Part shown: piece after piece, positions 37,784 through 48,098 of the stretch
Layout of the letters: every line of letters starts with the position of its first letter
Numbering within the stretch: position 1 is the first letter of the stretch
Origin: Clostridium omnivorum
Lineage (GTDB): Bacteria > Bacillota > Clostridia > Clostridiales > Clostridiaceae
Direction: 5' to 3'
Assembly: GCF_026012015.1 (NCBI RefSeq)
Contig: NZ_BRXR01000001.1
Location: forward strand, 3,063,501 to 3,127,500
DNA length: 64,000 bases
The notes under the pieces: model-generated
Seen by the model: only the letters and a program-made list of their open reading frames with translations
Told to the model about the DNA's origin: nothing
Databases searched by the model: none
Position numbers and translations under genes: made by a program

Positions 37784-37919
37784 GCTCATATATCCCCTGA
37801 ATATGGCAGGGAGTCTCTACCGGAAGCCGTAAATTTCCGACTATGGGTGTGTTTGCATATATGCATAAGTGCATGCTGCAATCACTCCATGGTTTAGAGT
37901 GATTCAGTATGCTTTTTTT
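37784..37919 (+). promoter_or_regulatory. Guanine riboswitch with terminator platform
   Basis: The aptamer (about 37784-37852) keeps the purine-riboswitch core: an L2 loop with ATATGG, TCTCTACCGG, and an L3 loop with GCCGTAA, closed by TTTCCGACTATGG. The base corresponding to the specificity position is C (in GACTATG), which indicates guanine/hypoxanthine rather than adenine. A terminator follows: GCATGCTGCAATCACTC (37871-37887) pairs with GAGTGATTCAGTATGC (37897-37912), then TTTTTTT. Guanine would stop transcription into guaB-guaA. Confidence 0.95.
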
Positions 37920-39558
<1,639 letters not shown>

Positions 39559-39576
39559 ATAAGAGAAGGTGATTAG

Positions 39577-41109
39577 ATGAACAAAGAGCTAGTTTTAGTT
39601 GTGGATTTTGGAGGACAGTATAATCAATTAATAGCAAGAAGAATAAGAGAATGTGGAGTTTACTGCGAGATAGTTCCTTACTCTTATAGTATTGATAAAA
39701 TAAAAGAGAAGAACCCTGTTGGAATAGTATTTACAGGTGGACCAAACAGCGTTTATGGAGAAGGAGCACCAAGAATAGATTCAGAGATATTTAACTTAAA
39801 CGTGCCAGTTCTAGGAATTTGTTATGGACAGCAGCTTATATCTCATACACTAGGTGGAAAAGTTCAAACTGCTGAAGTAAGAGAATATGGAAAGACAGAA
39901 GTAAACATAGATAATAGTTCATTATTATTTGAAAATATAGGAATAAAGGAAAACTGCTGGATGAGCCATACTGACTTTGTTGCAGAAGCACCAAAAGGCT
40001 TTAAAGTTATTGCTCATACTAGTCAGTGCCCAGTAGCAGCAATTGCTAATGAAGAGAAAAACATATATGGAGTTCAATTTCACCCAGAAGTAGAACATAC
40101 TCCATTTGGAAAGACCATGCTGAGAAACTTCTTATTTAATGTTTGTAAGGTAAGCGGCAACTGGTCCATGAGTTCCTTTGCAGAGGAAAAAGTAAAAGAA
40201 ATAAAAAGAATTGTTGGAGATAAAAAGGTTATTTGTGCACTTTCAGGGGGAGTTGATTCCTCTGTAGCAGCAGTTATGGTGCACAAGGCTGTAGGTAAGC
40301 AATTAACATGTATATTTGTAGACCACGGTCTTCTTAGAAAAGATGAAGGAGATCAGGTTGAGGAAATATTTAAGAAGCAATTTGACATGAATTTAATAAG
40401 AGTTGATGCTGCAGATAGATTCTTAGGAAAGCTTAAAGGAGTGTCAGACCCAGAAAGAAAGAGAAAAATAATAGGTGAAGAATTTATAAGAGTATTTGAA
40501 GAGGAATCCGGAAAGCTTGGAAAAGTAGATTTCCTAGTTCAAGGAACAATCTACCCTGATGTAGTAGAAAGTGGAACAAACACTTCTGCTGTTATAAAGA
40601 GCCACCATAATGTTGGAGGTCTTCCAGAAGATATAGACTTTTCACTATTAGAACCACTTAGAGAATTGTTTAAAGATGAAGTTAGAGCTGTTGGAGAGGA
40701 ACTTGGAATTCCACATCATTTAGTTTGGAGACAGCCTTTCCCAGGACCAGGACTTGCAATAAGAGTTCTAGGAGAAGTTACTGAAGAAAAGCTAGAAATA
40801 GTTAGAGAAGCTGACTTCATTTTCAGAGATGAAATAGCAAAAGCAGGACTTGAAGGTTCAATTTGGCAGTACTTTGCATGCCTTCCTAATATCCAATCCG
40901 TTGGAGTTATGGGAGATGAAAGAACCTACTGCCATACAGTAGCACTAAGAGCTGTAACAAGTTCTGATGGTATGACTTCAGATTGGGCAAAGATACCTTA
41001 TGAAGTACTTGATTTAGTATCCCGTAGGATAGTCAACGAAGTTAAAGGAGTAAACAGAATTGTTTATGACGTAACTTCTAAGCCACCAGCTACTATTGAG
41101 TGGGAATAG
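39577..41109 (+). CDS. guaA: GMP synthase (glutamine-hydrolysing)
   Basis: Converts XMP to GMP. Residues 1 to about 190 are the class I glutaminase with nucleophile Cys82 in GICYGQQ and the His/Glu pair in QFHPEVEHT. The ATP-pyrophosphatase domain begins with [14 protein letters not shown] (about 222), and the C-terminal dimerisation domain ends with [17 protein letters not shown]. Full length at 510 residues. It is in an operon with guaB, under the same guanine riboswitch. Confidence 0.97.
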   Translation: MNKELVLVVDFGGQYNQLIARRIRECGVYCEIVPYSYSIDKIKEKNPVGIVFTGGPNSVYGEGAPRIDSEIFNLNVPVLGICYGQQLISHTLGGKVQTAEVREYGKTEVNIDNSSLLFENIGIKENCWMSHTDFVAEAPKGFKVIAHTSQCPVAAIANEEKNIYGVQFHPEVEHTPFGKTMLRNFLFNVCKVSGNWSMSSFAEEKVKEIKRIVGDKKVICALSGGVDSSVAAVMVHKAVGKQLTCIFVDHGLLRKDEGDQVEEIFKKQFDMNLIRVDAADRFLGKLKGVSDPERKRKIIGEEFIRVFEEESGKLGKVDFLVQGTIYPDVVESGTNTSAVIKSHHNVGGLPEDIDFSLLEPLRELFKDEVRAVGEELGIPHHLVWRQPFPGPGLAIRVLGEVTEEKLEIVREADFIFRDEIAKAGLEGSIWQYFACLPNIQSVGVMGDERTYCHTVALRAVTSSDGMTSDWAKIPYEVLDLVSRRIVNEVKGVNRIVYDVTSKPPATIEWE

Positions 41110-41184
41110 AAATTAAAAACGCTTTTAAGCCTTTAAAATCAACATATTTCAATTTAATAATGGAGTAAACCCAAGTTTTATAAG

Positions 41185-41230
41185 TAAGGATGCATGAGAA
41201 TGTCTTAAGTCATGTATCCTTATTTCTTTT
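41185..41230 (+). terminator. Terminator after guaA
   Basis: TAAGGATGCATGA (41185-41197) pairs with TCATGTATCCTTA (41210-41222), 13 bp with one G-U, then TTTCTTTT. Confidence 0.8.
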
Positions 41231-41257
41231 ACACCACTTTTTTTACATACCCTTTGC

Positions 41258-41559
41258 ATTTTCTATGATGATACAAATACGAATGAGGAAGACAAAATAC
41301 TGGAGCTTATGGAAAAAGCCTATAGAGGATATAATGCAGGATATTCATTATAGATAACTTTATGACAGTTAGGTTTAACGGAAATAGGGAGGGTATATGG
41401 AGAGCATAAAACGGCTTTGTAGATAAGTTCAGAAACCTTGTAAAATACAATAATCTTATAGTCAATGTTGTCGTGTATCCGAATAAGCAGGGCGAGGTAG
41501 GAGGCACAAATGATGTGAAGAATGTTGAATTACTTAAATATATTGATAAAGCAATATAG
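41258..41559 (+). pseudogene. Decayed gene remnant (three frames/stops)
   Basis: Protein-like text runs through broken frames. Codons from 41258 read IFYDDTNTNEEDKILELMEK and on to a TAG at 41351; a frameshift leads into FMTVRFNGNREGIWRA, stopped by TAA at 41407. The same frame then reads on as NGFVDKFRNLVKYNNLIVNV and ends at TAG 41557-41559. The amino-acid composition and continuity are those of a real protein, not of random AT-rich DNA. I do not recognise the family. No start codon with a ribosome site is left. Confidence 0.6.
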
Positions 41560-41602
41560 TAAGGAATTATTAAATTAGAGGATTAAGAAATTATAAAATA
41601 AA

Positions 41603-41637
41603 GTCAGTGCACTGAAAATTATATCCAGTACACTAAC
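41603..41637 (-). terminator. Terminator of the minus-strand hypothetical gene
   Basis: Read on the minus strand, GTTAGTGTACTG pairs with CAGTGCACTGAC (12 bp, two G-U) and is followed by TTTATTTTATAATTTC. Confidence 0.65.
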
Positions 41638-41727
41638 CCTTTATTTAATACTATAAAATATTTGTTTTTTTATAGTGCTTGTACTATTCAACATTATAGT
41701 TCATTGATACAATTTAGTTTTTTAGTT

Positions 41728-42126
41728 TTATCCAACAATTGTGCATAGAGGAACTCTAACTAAAACAAGCTCATCTGTTCTGTTGGTTTCAACATCAAAT
41801 ACCAAAAATACATTTTCGCCAAATACAAATGCACAAATAAGATTTACCTCTCTTCCAGGTACTGAAGTTGGAATTTCATCTGGACCTACTATTTGACAGC
41901 GGCCAATTAATCGTATTAATGCTGCCGCTTGAGCAGGTGTTATTCTTATTGCAAACACTTGTTCGGTTTCTTGGCCCATTACAGTTATTTCTATTTCAAC
42001 AAGTAATACAAAAACGTTAGGAGCTAATTCGGCAACACATGTTGCACCAATTGTGACAGGTCTGTTTTGACACATTGTTTCATTTTTAATAGATTGATTT
42101 TGAGATTCTTGTGTTGACATAGTCAT
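41728..42126 (-). CDS. Hypothetical protein, beta-rich
   Basis: A 132-residue protein I cannot place in a family. It has no signal peptide or membrane span. After a polar N-terminus (STQESQNQSIKNE) it is Val/Ile rich with alternating hydrophobic pattern (NVFVLLVEIEITVMG, VFLVFDVETNRTDELVLVRVPL), as in a compact beta protein, and has four cysteines. The ATG at 42126 has AGGTGA eight bases upstream; the longer GTG start at 42138 overlaps that site. It lies between two decayed genes and has its own terminator, so it is monocistronic. Confidence 0.65.
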   Translation of the reverse strand: MTMSTQESQNQSIKNETMCQNRPVTIGATCVAELAPNVFVLLVEIEITVMGQETEQVFAIRITPAQAAALIRLIGRCQIVGPDEIPTSVPGREVNLICAFVFGENVFLVFDVETNRTDELVLVRVPLCTIVG

Positions 42127-42201
42127 TATATTAATCACCTACTTTTATATTATTGATAGTGGACATGCCCTTATCTGTAATATAATATATTCCATATATA
42201 G

Positions 42202-42590
42202 AAAAAGGTTACTAAAGATGCAATAAGAGATTTTGATAAGGAAAAGAAGCAAAAGTAAAACATTGATTATGATAGCTCATATAGACATGGCAATGTAAGC
42301 ATTAAGACAGAAGCAAATAAAATTATGTATAGTAGAAAAGTATGATACTCTTAAGAAGTTCTATATTGATGAGATACCGTATGATGAAATAGTAGACGAG
42401 CGTAGTATTTTACTATTTTGCATTGAAGGATTAAAACTTGATGTGGGGCAAAACCTTCTCTCACAAATAATAACATAATAATGGTATCAAAGCAGCTCAT
42501 GAGCGTGAATTCAAAATCAATATCAAAGTAAGTGGAAAACAAACATGTCCAGCCAATACTGCTTGTACAATATTAGCTGAACTAAAATAA
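42202..42590 (+). pseudogene. Second decayed gene remnant
   Basis: Coding-like sequence in shifting frames. From 42202: KKVTKDAIRDFDKEKKQK, stop, then NIDYDSSYRHGNVSIKTEAN; frameshift near 42345 into KYDTLKKFYIDEIPYDEIVD and on to a stop near 42478. A further shift gives NNGIKAAHEREFKINIKVSG and ends AELK-stop at 42590. At least one stop and two frameshifts separate the blocks. Family unknown. It converges head-on with the YmaF-like gene, which ends two bases later. Confidence 0.6.
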
Positions 42591-42591
42591 T

Positions 42592-43005
42592 TTATTGTCC
42601 TATTGGGTTATCAATAAGAGTTGCAAATACAAATTTGTGAACATGTCCATCCCTTTCTGTAGTTACTCCATATACAAAGTGAATATGCTTGTTCCTTCCT
42701 ACTTTAATAGCTGGTCCTGTTGTAACAATTACTTCATGAAAGTGATCTTCGAAGAAATCAGTATTTGTATTTATTTTGTGAACATGGCATTCTTCTTCTC
42801 CTATTGCCTCACCAGAAACACCAGCAAATCTATGGTTGTGAGGATCCTCTTCAAGTTCAGCTAGTCTAGTGCTTCCTAAAAATTCGTGAACATGTCTTTG
42901 TTCTTCAGAGCAATCTTCATCAGAGGAATTATGGTTATGCTGCTTATGATTATCTGAGCAACTGCAATCTGTTTCGTGATGTTTATGGTGTCCATTGTAA
43001 CTCAT
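42592..43005 (-). CDS. YmaF family His-rich protein
   Basis: A 137-residue protein of the YmaF family. The first 40 residues are very rich in His, Asp, Ser and Cys (HHKHHETDCSCSDNHKQHNH). The rest has repeated HVH/HxHxF motifs (RHVHEFLGST, DPHNHRFAG, ECHVHKI, DHFHEVIV, KHIHFVYG, GHVHKFVF), typical of the family and suggesting metal binding, which has not been proved. GAAGGAGG precedes the ATG. It is monocistronic between a pseudogene and the germination operon; involvement in spores is possible but not shown. Confidence 0.85.
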   Translation of the reverse strand: MSYNGHHKHHETDCSCSDNHKQHNHNSSDEDCSEEQRHVHEFLGSTRLAELEEDPHNHRFAGVSGEAIGEEECHVHKINTNTDFFEDHFHEVIVTTGPAIKVGRNKHIHFVYGVTTERDGHVHKFVFATLIDNPIGQ

Positions 43006-43143
43006 AAGAAAACCTCCTTCTTTATTAGGTCAGTATATACTATGCAATACTAATGAAAACGCTACATAATTAAGAAGATTTATTAAAGAATGAATAGTAT
43101 TTATCACTTGTTTGTAACTCGGATTGATTCGTAAGAAATATCA

Positions 43144-43171
43144 AATAGCTCCGGAGTATTCCAGAGCTATT
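43144..43171 (-). terminator. Terminator of the ger operon
   Basis: AATAGCTC (43144-43151) pairs with GAGCTATT (43164-43171); an inner GGA/TCC pair continues the stem past one mismatch. It lies 46 bases beyond the gerB-type stop. Confidence 0.6.
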
Positions 43172-43216
43172 CTTGTAGCAATGCTCCACCGCAATGGGAT
43201 TTTAAAGTGGTTATAA

Positions 43217-44326
43217 TTAATTATAGTTACCTAATTTCTTTTGAAATAACACTTTTATATTATAAACTAATAGAACGACAAGAGGTATGACAATCTGCAC
43301 TGGTATATGGATGTATTTTACTGTGAAATCTAATCCTAGTTTAATATGCTCAGGATAGTTTCGTGCTATCAAAGCTGAGGCTATGCCAATTACAACGCAG
43401 AAAGGGACTACAAGTGTCTTTGTATCCTTCAATTTAAAAATTTGAGCTGTTCCTAGCACAGATACGTAAGTAAGTACGCTGATTTTAAAGAAGGCAGCAT
43501 AAATCATAAGTATCACTAGTAATATGTCAAACCTATTTATAAAACCTCCAAATCTAATTAGACGCATTGCCACTATATGAGGAAATATACTTAACGCTGC
43601 ATATTGTGCTCCTAACGACACAATGAACATTACGTTTACTAGACTCAAGATTATTCCTTCTACTATAATGGATAAGTAGGCTGCACTTTTTACTTTTTCG
43701 GGTTGATTTACGTAAGGATATAACATAGTAAATGTGATTGTTTCACCATAAGGAAACGTTATTAATGGCCACCCTTTTTTTATTATATCTATTAGCCCAT
43801 CTTCAGCTATAGGTAAAAGATTTTTAAAATCAATAGCGTGAGGAGTAATCATTAGAAAAGTGCTTTCTATAACAAGAGACAAAGCAAAAACAATTATTAT
43901 CACACCTGCCATTCTTGCCACATTTTCAAAACCTTTATAAATACCATATGTAACTATAGACATAATACATATGTAAATTACGTAGGGTGGCATATATGCA
44001 ATGACATCAGTAAGTAAGAGTTCAACAAAATCTCTTAAATCTCTTGCAGCTATATAGGCAAAGTATAATATGTAAACTACACTAAGTATAGTCCCTATGA
44101 ATTTTCCTAGAATTTTAGGCATATAGCTTACTATAGTATCTTTAGGATATTTTTTAAAAAGGTATAAGTATATACACTGTAAAGCAATACTGGGCAAAAT
44201 ATAAACTAATATGCCAATCCAAACATTCTGCTTAAGTTCAGGTGTAAGGAAATACAAGGAAGCAGTAGCATAAGGAAGCATTACCATAAGGCTAAATAAT
44301 TGATATACTGATATTTTAATCTTCAC
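43217..44326 (-). CDS. Spore germination receptor, permease subunit (GerAB/GerKB family)
   Basis: A 369-residue protein with about ten membrane spans of the amino-acid-permease-like GerAB family (opening KIKISVYQLFSLMVMLPYAT, then PYVIYICIMSIVTYGIYKG). In the receptor this inner-membrane subunit recognises germinants. The start is GTG behind GGAGG. It is the third gene of an A-C-B ordered operon, the order used by clostridial gerK loci, 12 bases after the gerC-type gene. Confidence 0.9.
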   Translation of the reverse strand: MKIKISVYQLFSLMVMLPYATASLYFLTPELKQNVWIGILVYILPSIALQCIYLYLFKKYPKDTIVSYMPKILGKFIGTILSVVYILYFAYIAARDLRDFVELLLTDVIAYMPPYVIYICIMSIVTYGIYKGFENVARMAGVIIIVFALSLVIESTFLMITPHAIDFKNLLPIAEDGLIDIIKKGWPLITFPYGETITFTMLYPYVNQPEKVKSAAYLSIIVEGIILSLVNVMFIVSLGAQYAALSIFPHIVAMRLIRFGGFINRFDILLVILMIYAAFFKISVLTYVSVLGTAQIFKLKDTKTLVVPFCVVIGIASALIARNYPEHIKLGLDFTVKYIHIPVQIVIPLVVLLVYNIKVLFQKKLGNYN

Positions 44327-44338
44327 GTTTTCCTCCTG

Positions 44339-45508
44339 CTATTTAACTGTTCTATTTAGACTTCCTGGCCTTTTTATGCTGGAATGTACAGTCACATTCA
44401 CTTTACAGTCAGGGAACTCTTCATCCCACTTATCCTTAATTTTTTTCCATTCTTTTGGGTACCTTCTATAAATCACTTGCCCAAAGCCAAAAATATCTTC
44501 CCTAAGATTTTTCTGTGCAGCATTCACTGCTTGTTCTACTTCATATTTTATTACCTTATTTTGAGCTTCATTAAGTTCGTCAATTATATTTGGATTTTTC
44601 ATTATGTCTAAATCTGCTGTCATCTCTCTTATATTAGATCTGTTTTTTATATCTATTTGTATTACTATATCGTCTTTTCTTAATAGGGGCGTTATCTTCG
44701 CAGAGGAATCTAAAACAATGGTGGTTATGTTCCCATATTTAATATCACCTAAAACAACAGCACCATTTCGTATTCTCCCTACTACCCATTCAAGTCCCCT
44801 TGTTTCCTTTTCATTCATATATCCTGCTAATTTATCCTTATTAAATACAGCTGTACCTTCAATTTTGAAAGAATTTTCATTGAGTAAATCATTGGTGTTT
44901 CTACTTATAACTGCTACAACTGGTGCACTACTTTTACTTAAAAGAGCTTTAGTAATATCTAAATTGGTGCTATAGGGAGCATATCCTATTTTATCCTGCT
45001 GAGTTAATATATCTTCTATAGCACTAGGTGGCAAAGGGTTCTCAGTGGTTTCTATTTTCATTATTTCTAGAGCTGTTCCTTTTGCTATTATTACGGGAAC
45101 ATTTGGCCTCATTTGATACAATCTTTGAGAAAAGTCTAAAATATTATATATGCTTTTTCCAGCAGTCTCTTCCCCGATAATAATTACTTTATTATGCGAA
45201 AATCTTATCTCTTTACCAAGTTGCTTATTTAATTTGTTTACTGCTTGAAGTATTGTATCACCAGTTTCAACATATACCGCTGATGATGTACTATCTTTAC
45301 TTCCTTTTTGCATTGCTGATCCTGAAGACTTTTGTGAGGAACCTTCGGATAGTGTTCTTATACTTACTATGTACTTTCCGTCCGGTGCAGAGTCTATCCC
45401 TATTGCCATTACTTTAGCTAGGTTCACCATTTCAACCTTTTGCTCACAACCTATAGTAAGTGAAGCAAGTACAATAATCCAAATTATACCTAATAGTCTT
45501 TTTTTCAT
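44339..45508 (-). CDS. Spore germination receptor lipoprotein (GerAC/GerKC family)
   Basis: A 389-residue lipoprotein: the signal peptide ends in the lipobox LTIGC (Cys about residue 20), followed by VEMVNLAKVMAIGIDSAPDG, the usual GerAC start. The C-terminal half has the DILTQQDKIGYAPYSTNL and YRRYPKEWKKIKDKWDEEFP motifs. It is the C subunit of a nutrient germinant receptor, attached to the outer face of the spore inner membrane. The ATG at 45508 is preferred over 45523, which has no ribosome site. Confidence 0.88.
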   Translation of the reverse strand: MKKRLLGIIWIIVLASLTIGCEQKVEMVNLAKVMAIGIDSAPDGKYIVSIRTLSEGSSQKSSGSAMQKGSKDSTSSAVYVETGDTILQAVNKLNKQLGKEIRFSHNKVIIIGEETAGKSIYNILDFSQRLYQMRPNVPVIIAKGTALEIMKIETTENPLPPSAIEDILTQQDKIGYAPYSTNLDITKALLSKSSAPVVAVISRNTNDLLNENSFKIEGTAVFNKDKLAGYMNEKETRGLEWVVGRIRNGAVVLGDIKYGNITTIVLDSSAKITPLLRKDDIVIQIDIKNRSNIREMTADLDIMKNPNIIDELNEAQNKVIKYEVEQAVNAAQKNLREDIFGFGQVIYRRYPKEWKKIKDKWDEEFPDCKVNVTVHSSIKRPGSLNRTVK

Positions 45509-45539
45509 GATTTTCACATCCATGTAAGAATCTATATTA

Positions 45540-47153
45540 CTAATTTTTGTTAGTTTTATGCTTTCGAATTGAGTGTGCCCATGTCATTATTTTAGGTCTA
45601 TTTTTCATATCTGGCATTGGTGACCTTATTACAGCATCGTCTAACTCATCTTTTACCATTGGCATTATTGGAGCCATATATGGTACACCAAAAGAGCGTT
45701 TTGATGTAAAGTTTATTAAAAGTGCTATCATTCCACAGTTCAATCCTAGTAAACCTAGCGTACCACCTAAAAGGACAAATATATAACGCGGTACTAAAAT
45801 AGACATATACATTTCAGGGTATCCTAGTGTAAAAGATGATATACCAGTAAATGCTACTACAATCACAATTAACTCGCTTACTAATCCTGCGCTAACAGCA
45901 GCCTCACCGAGAACTAGAGCACCCACTATGCTAATTGCCTGCCCTAAAGCCCTTGGCATTCTGAGCCCGGCTTCTCTTAGAGCATCAAAGGCGAAAACCA
46001 TTACTAGTGTCTCAAGTAATGTTGGAAAAGGAACATTACTGCGGCCTTTGATTACTGTTATCAGCAGAGCTGTTGGAAGCAGCTCTTGATGAAAGGTTAT
46101 AATTGCAACATAAAATCCAGGAAGTAAAATAGATACAAGAAAAAGAAAGTATCTAATCCATCTGTTAAATGTTGTTGGAATGTATCTTATATAGTAATCT
46201 TCGCCTACTTGTAAAAATTCCATGAAAACCGCTGGAACTGTTATAGCAGATGGTGAACCATCTGTAATAATTGCAACTCTTCCTTCTAACAATTTGCTTA
46301 TAACCGTATCTGGCTTTTCTGTTATAAATGCTGTTGGAAACATACTTTTACGAGCATCACCAATAAACTCCTGAAGGTCATTACTATCATAAATAGCATC
46401 TGTTCTTATTTTTTTTATTCTAGTTCGAACTTCATTTACTATCTTGTCATTAGCTATATTTTCTAAATAAATAATTATGATGTCAGTTTGAGTATTAGTT
46501 CCTACCTTGATTCGCTCTGTTTTTAAGTATTTATTTTTCATCCGTTTCCTTATCAATGCTAAGTTAATAGCTATTGATTCATTTAATGATTCTTTTGGAC
46601 CTCGCAAACTTAACTCTGTATCTGATTTTTCTACAGACCTGTTTGGTGGGTTTTTGAGAGTAACTGTTATACTTCTGCTTATTCCGTTAACAAATAATAT
46701 TAAATTACCTTGTAATATGGAATCAATAACTTTATCCATATCATTATAAGTGTCTTCTTTCCCTACTCCCAATAATCCCTCGTAGTAATTAATGTTATTG
46801 AAATCAGCATTTTCCGCAAATTGATATTTGATAAGTCTCTCTATTACACATTCTTCTACCAGTTCTATTGGAGTTAAATTTGCAATATAAATTATAAATG
46901 CAGGATACTGTGGGTTACTAGCAATGTTTATTTCTCTTATAATTACATCTACACAATTATTAAAGATTTTGTTCAAAAAGCTCTTGTTTGCGTTTAATTC
47001 TTTTGATACATATACAGTTTGTTTTTGTATTGCCTTAGTACTTCTCTTATAATTATTAGAATTATTCATTTCAGAATTTTTGTCACTAATAATTTTAGCC
47101 ACCTCACTTAAATCCCCGCTATTAGTATCTTTTGTATAGTATTTTCTTATCAT
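45540..47153 (-). CDS. Spore germination receptor subunit A (GerAA/GerKA family)
   Basis: A large GerA-family subunit of about 537 residues. The N-terminal soluble half contains LLEGRVAIITDGSPSAITVP, and the C-terminal half has five to six membrane spans beginning RWIRYFLFLVSILLPGFYVAI, followed by PFPTLLETLVMVFAFDALREAGLRMP. GerA subunits form ion-conducting receptor cores. The start is unsettled: the frame opens with TTG at 47198, the first ATG is 47153, and neither has a good ribosome site. First gene of a gerA-gerC-gerB operon. Confidence 0.85.
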   Translation of the reverse strand: MIRKYYTKDTNSGDLSEVAKIISDKNSEMNNSNNYKRSTKAIQKQTVYVSKELNANKSFLNKIFNNCVDVIIREINIASNPQYPAFIIYIANLTPIELVEECVIERLIKYQFAENADFNNINYYEGLLGVGKEDTYNDMDKVIDSILQGNLILFVNGISRSITVTLKNPPNRSVEKSDTELSLRGPKESLNESIAINLALIRKRMKNKYLKTERIKVGTNTQTDIIIIYLENIANDKIVNEVRTRIKKIRTDAIYDSNDLQEFIGDARKSMFPTAFITEKPDTVISKLLEGRVAIITDGSPSAITVPAVFMEFLQVGEDYYIRYIPTTFNRWIRYFLFLVSILLPGFYVAIITFHQELLPTALLITVIKGRSNVPFPTLLETLVMVFAFDALREAGLRMPRALGQAISIVGALVLGEAAVSAGLVSELIVIVVAFTGISSFTLGYPEMYMSILVPRYIFVLLGGTLGLLGLNCGMIALLINFTSKRSFGVPYMAPIMPMVKDELDDAVIRSPMPDMKNRPKIMTWAHSIRKHKTNKN

Positions 47154-47205
47154 ATTAATATATACAAAAGTTTTATATCTATAAAAAGTTATTAACAATA
47201 CAAAT

Positions 47206-47242
47206 AAGTGCTATCAGCCTAATCTTTAAGCTGATAGCACTT
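47206..47242 (-). terminator. Hairpin between the TetR gene and gerA
   Basis: AAGTGCTATCAGC (47206-47218) pairs perfectly with GCTGATAGCACTT (47230-47242). On the minus strand it would end the TetR transcript, with only ATTTGTATTG after it. The gerA promoter must then lie in the roughly 50 bases downstream. Confidence 0.65.
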
Positions 47243-47307
47243 TTAATCAAGTTTAAAAGGTGTTTTTATTTTCTAACTTTAGTATTATACAGATTTCATT
47301 GAGTTCA

Positions 47308-47880
47308 TCATGGAACCTGTTCTGAATATTTCTCCAGTGCATGCATAAAATTATCTTTCATAATAATTTCTAGTTGCCAAACGATGGTTTCTGGAGTCTC
47401 TTTCATCCCAGTGCGCACCCAATCCAAGCTTATGGCAATGAAAGCAAGGGTGTAAAAACGTGCTATAAATTCCTTGTTGTTTTTTTGAACATTCAGGTAT
47501 GCTGCCAATTTGTTTACAACCTCTACCAGCATAGGATAAAGCCAATTATACGTAAAGGTTTCTAGGTATTCACGGCTGATAGAACGGTAGGTGTTAACAA
47601 CCAGCGGTTTATTGTTCAGCATCCAATTCAGAATCAACTGAAAACCCTGTTGCCAGGTATCAATATCGCGGTTGTTTTCTAAGAGTGAAGCGGCTTCATT
47701 AAGATAGATCCATTCAAGAAGGCTGTAAATATCATTGAAATGATAATAGAACGCCTGACGCGATGTACCGCAGTCCTGAACTATATGTGTAACTGTAATG
47801 TTTTCCAATGTCTTTGTCTCTAGCATTTTTTTCAAGGAATCCGCAAAGGCATACTTGGCTGTTTTCAGCATCCGGCTCAT
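47308..47880 (-). CDS. TetR family regulator, DhaS-like
   Basis: A 190-residue TetR-type regulator with the N-terminal DNA-binding domain ENITVTHIVQDCGTSRQAFYYHF and a C-terminal domain of the type found in DhaS-like regulators (QGFQLILNWMLNNKPLVVNTYRSI). AAGGA lies five bases before the ATG at 47880; the frame is open to 47973. G+C is higher than in surrounding genes and matches the divergent oleate hydratase gene, suggesting they travelled together. Inverted repeats in the shared promoter region are likely binding sites. Confidence 0.85.
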   Translation of the reverse strand: MSRMLKTAKYAFADSLKKMLETKTLENITVTHIVQDCGTSRQAFYYHFNDIYSLLEWIYLNEAASLLENNRDIDTWQQGFQLILNWMLNNKPLVVNTYRSISREYLETFTYNWLYPMLVEVVNKLAAYLNVQKNNKEFIARFYTLAFIAISLDWVRTGMKETPETIVWQLEIIMKDNFMHALEKYSEQVP

Positions 47881-47957
47881 CTCCGTCCTTTTTATTACCA
47901 TATTATACCACTGTTTTGCTTTTGATAAAAGGCTAAAATTTATCATTTGTTTATCAG

Positions 47958-47983
47958 CTTTACATAGTGCCAAAGGTGTAAAG
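47958..47983. promoter_or_regulatory. Inverted repeat 1 in the TetR/ohyA gap
   Basis: CTTTACA-N12-TGTAAAG, perfect arms. Together with the second repeat it gives four TTTACA/TGTAAA half sites between the divergent genes, a typical arrangement for TetR operators. Confidence 0.6.
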
Positions 47984-47987
47984 ATTT

Positions 47988-48011
47988 TTTACAGCTGTGA
48001 CATTCTGTAAA
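47988..48011. promoter_or_regulatory. Inverted repeat 2 in the TetR/ohyA gap
   Basis: TTTACAG-N10-CTGTAAA, perfect arms, sharing its core with repeat 1 and centred 29 bases from it. Confidence 0.6.
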
Positions 48012-48098
48012 TTTTACTGCCGCATCCCCATAGTTATAATGATGATATATCAAATAATTTGTGACAATAAAAGCATGAAAAAAGAAGGGGATGTGTAT

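Noticed and set aside
41258-42590. Mobile element as cause of the decayed region
   Set aside because: No transposase-like sequence, terminal inverted repeats or target duplications were seen.
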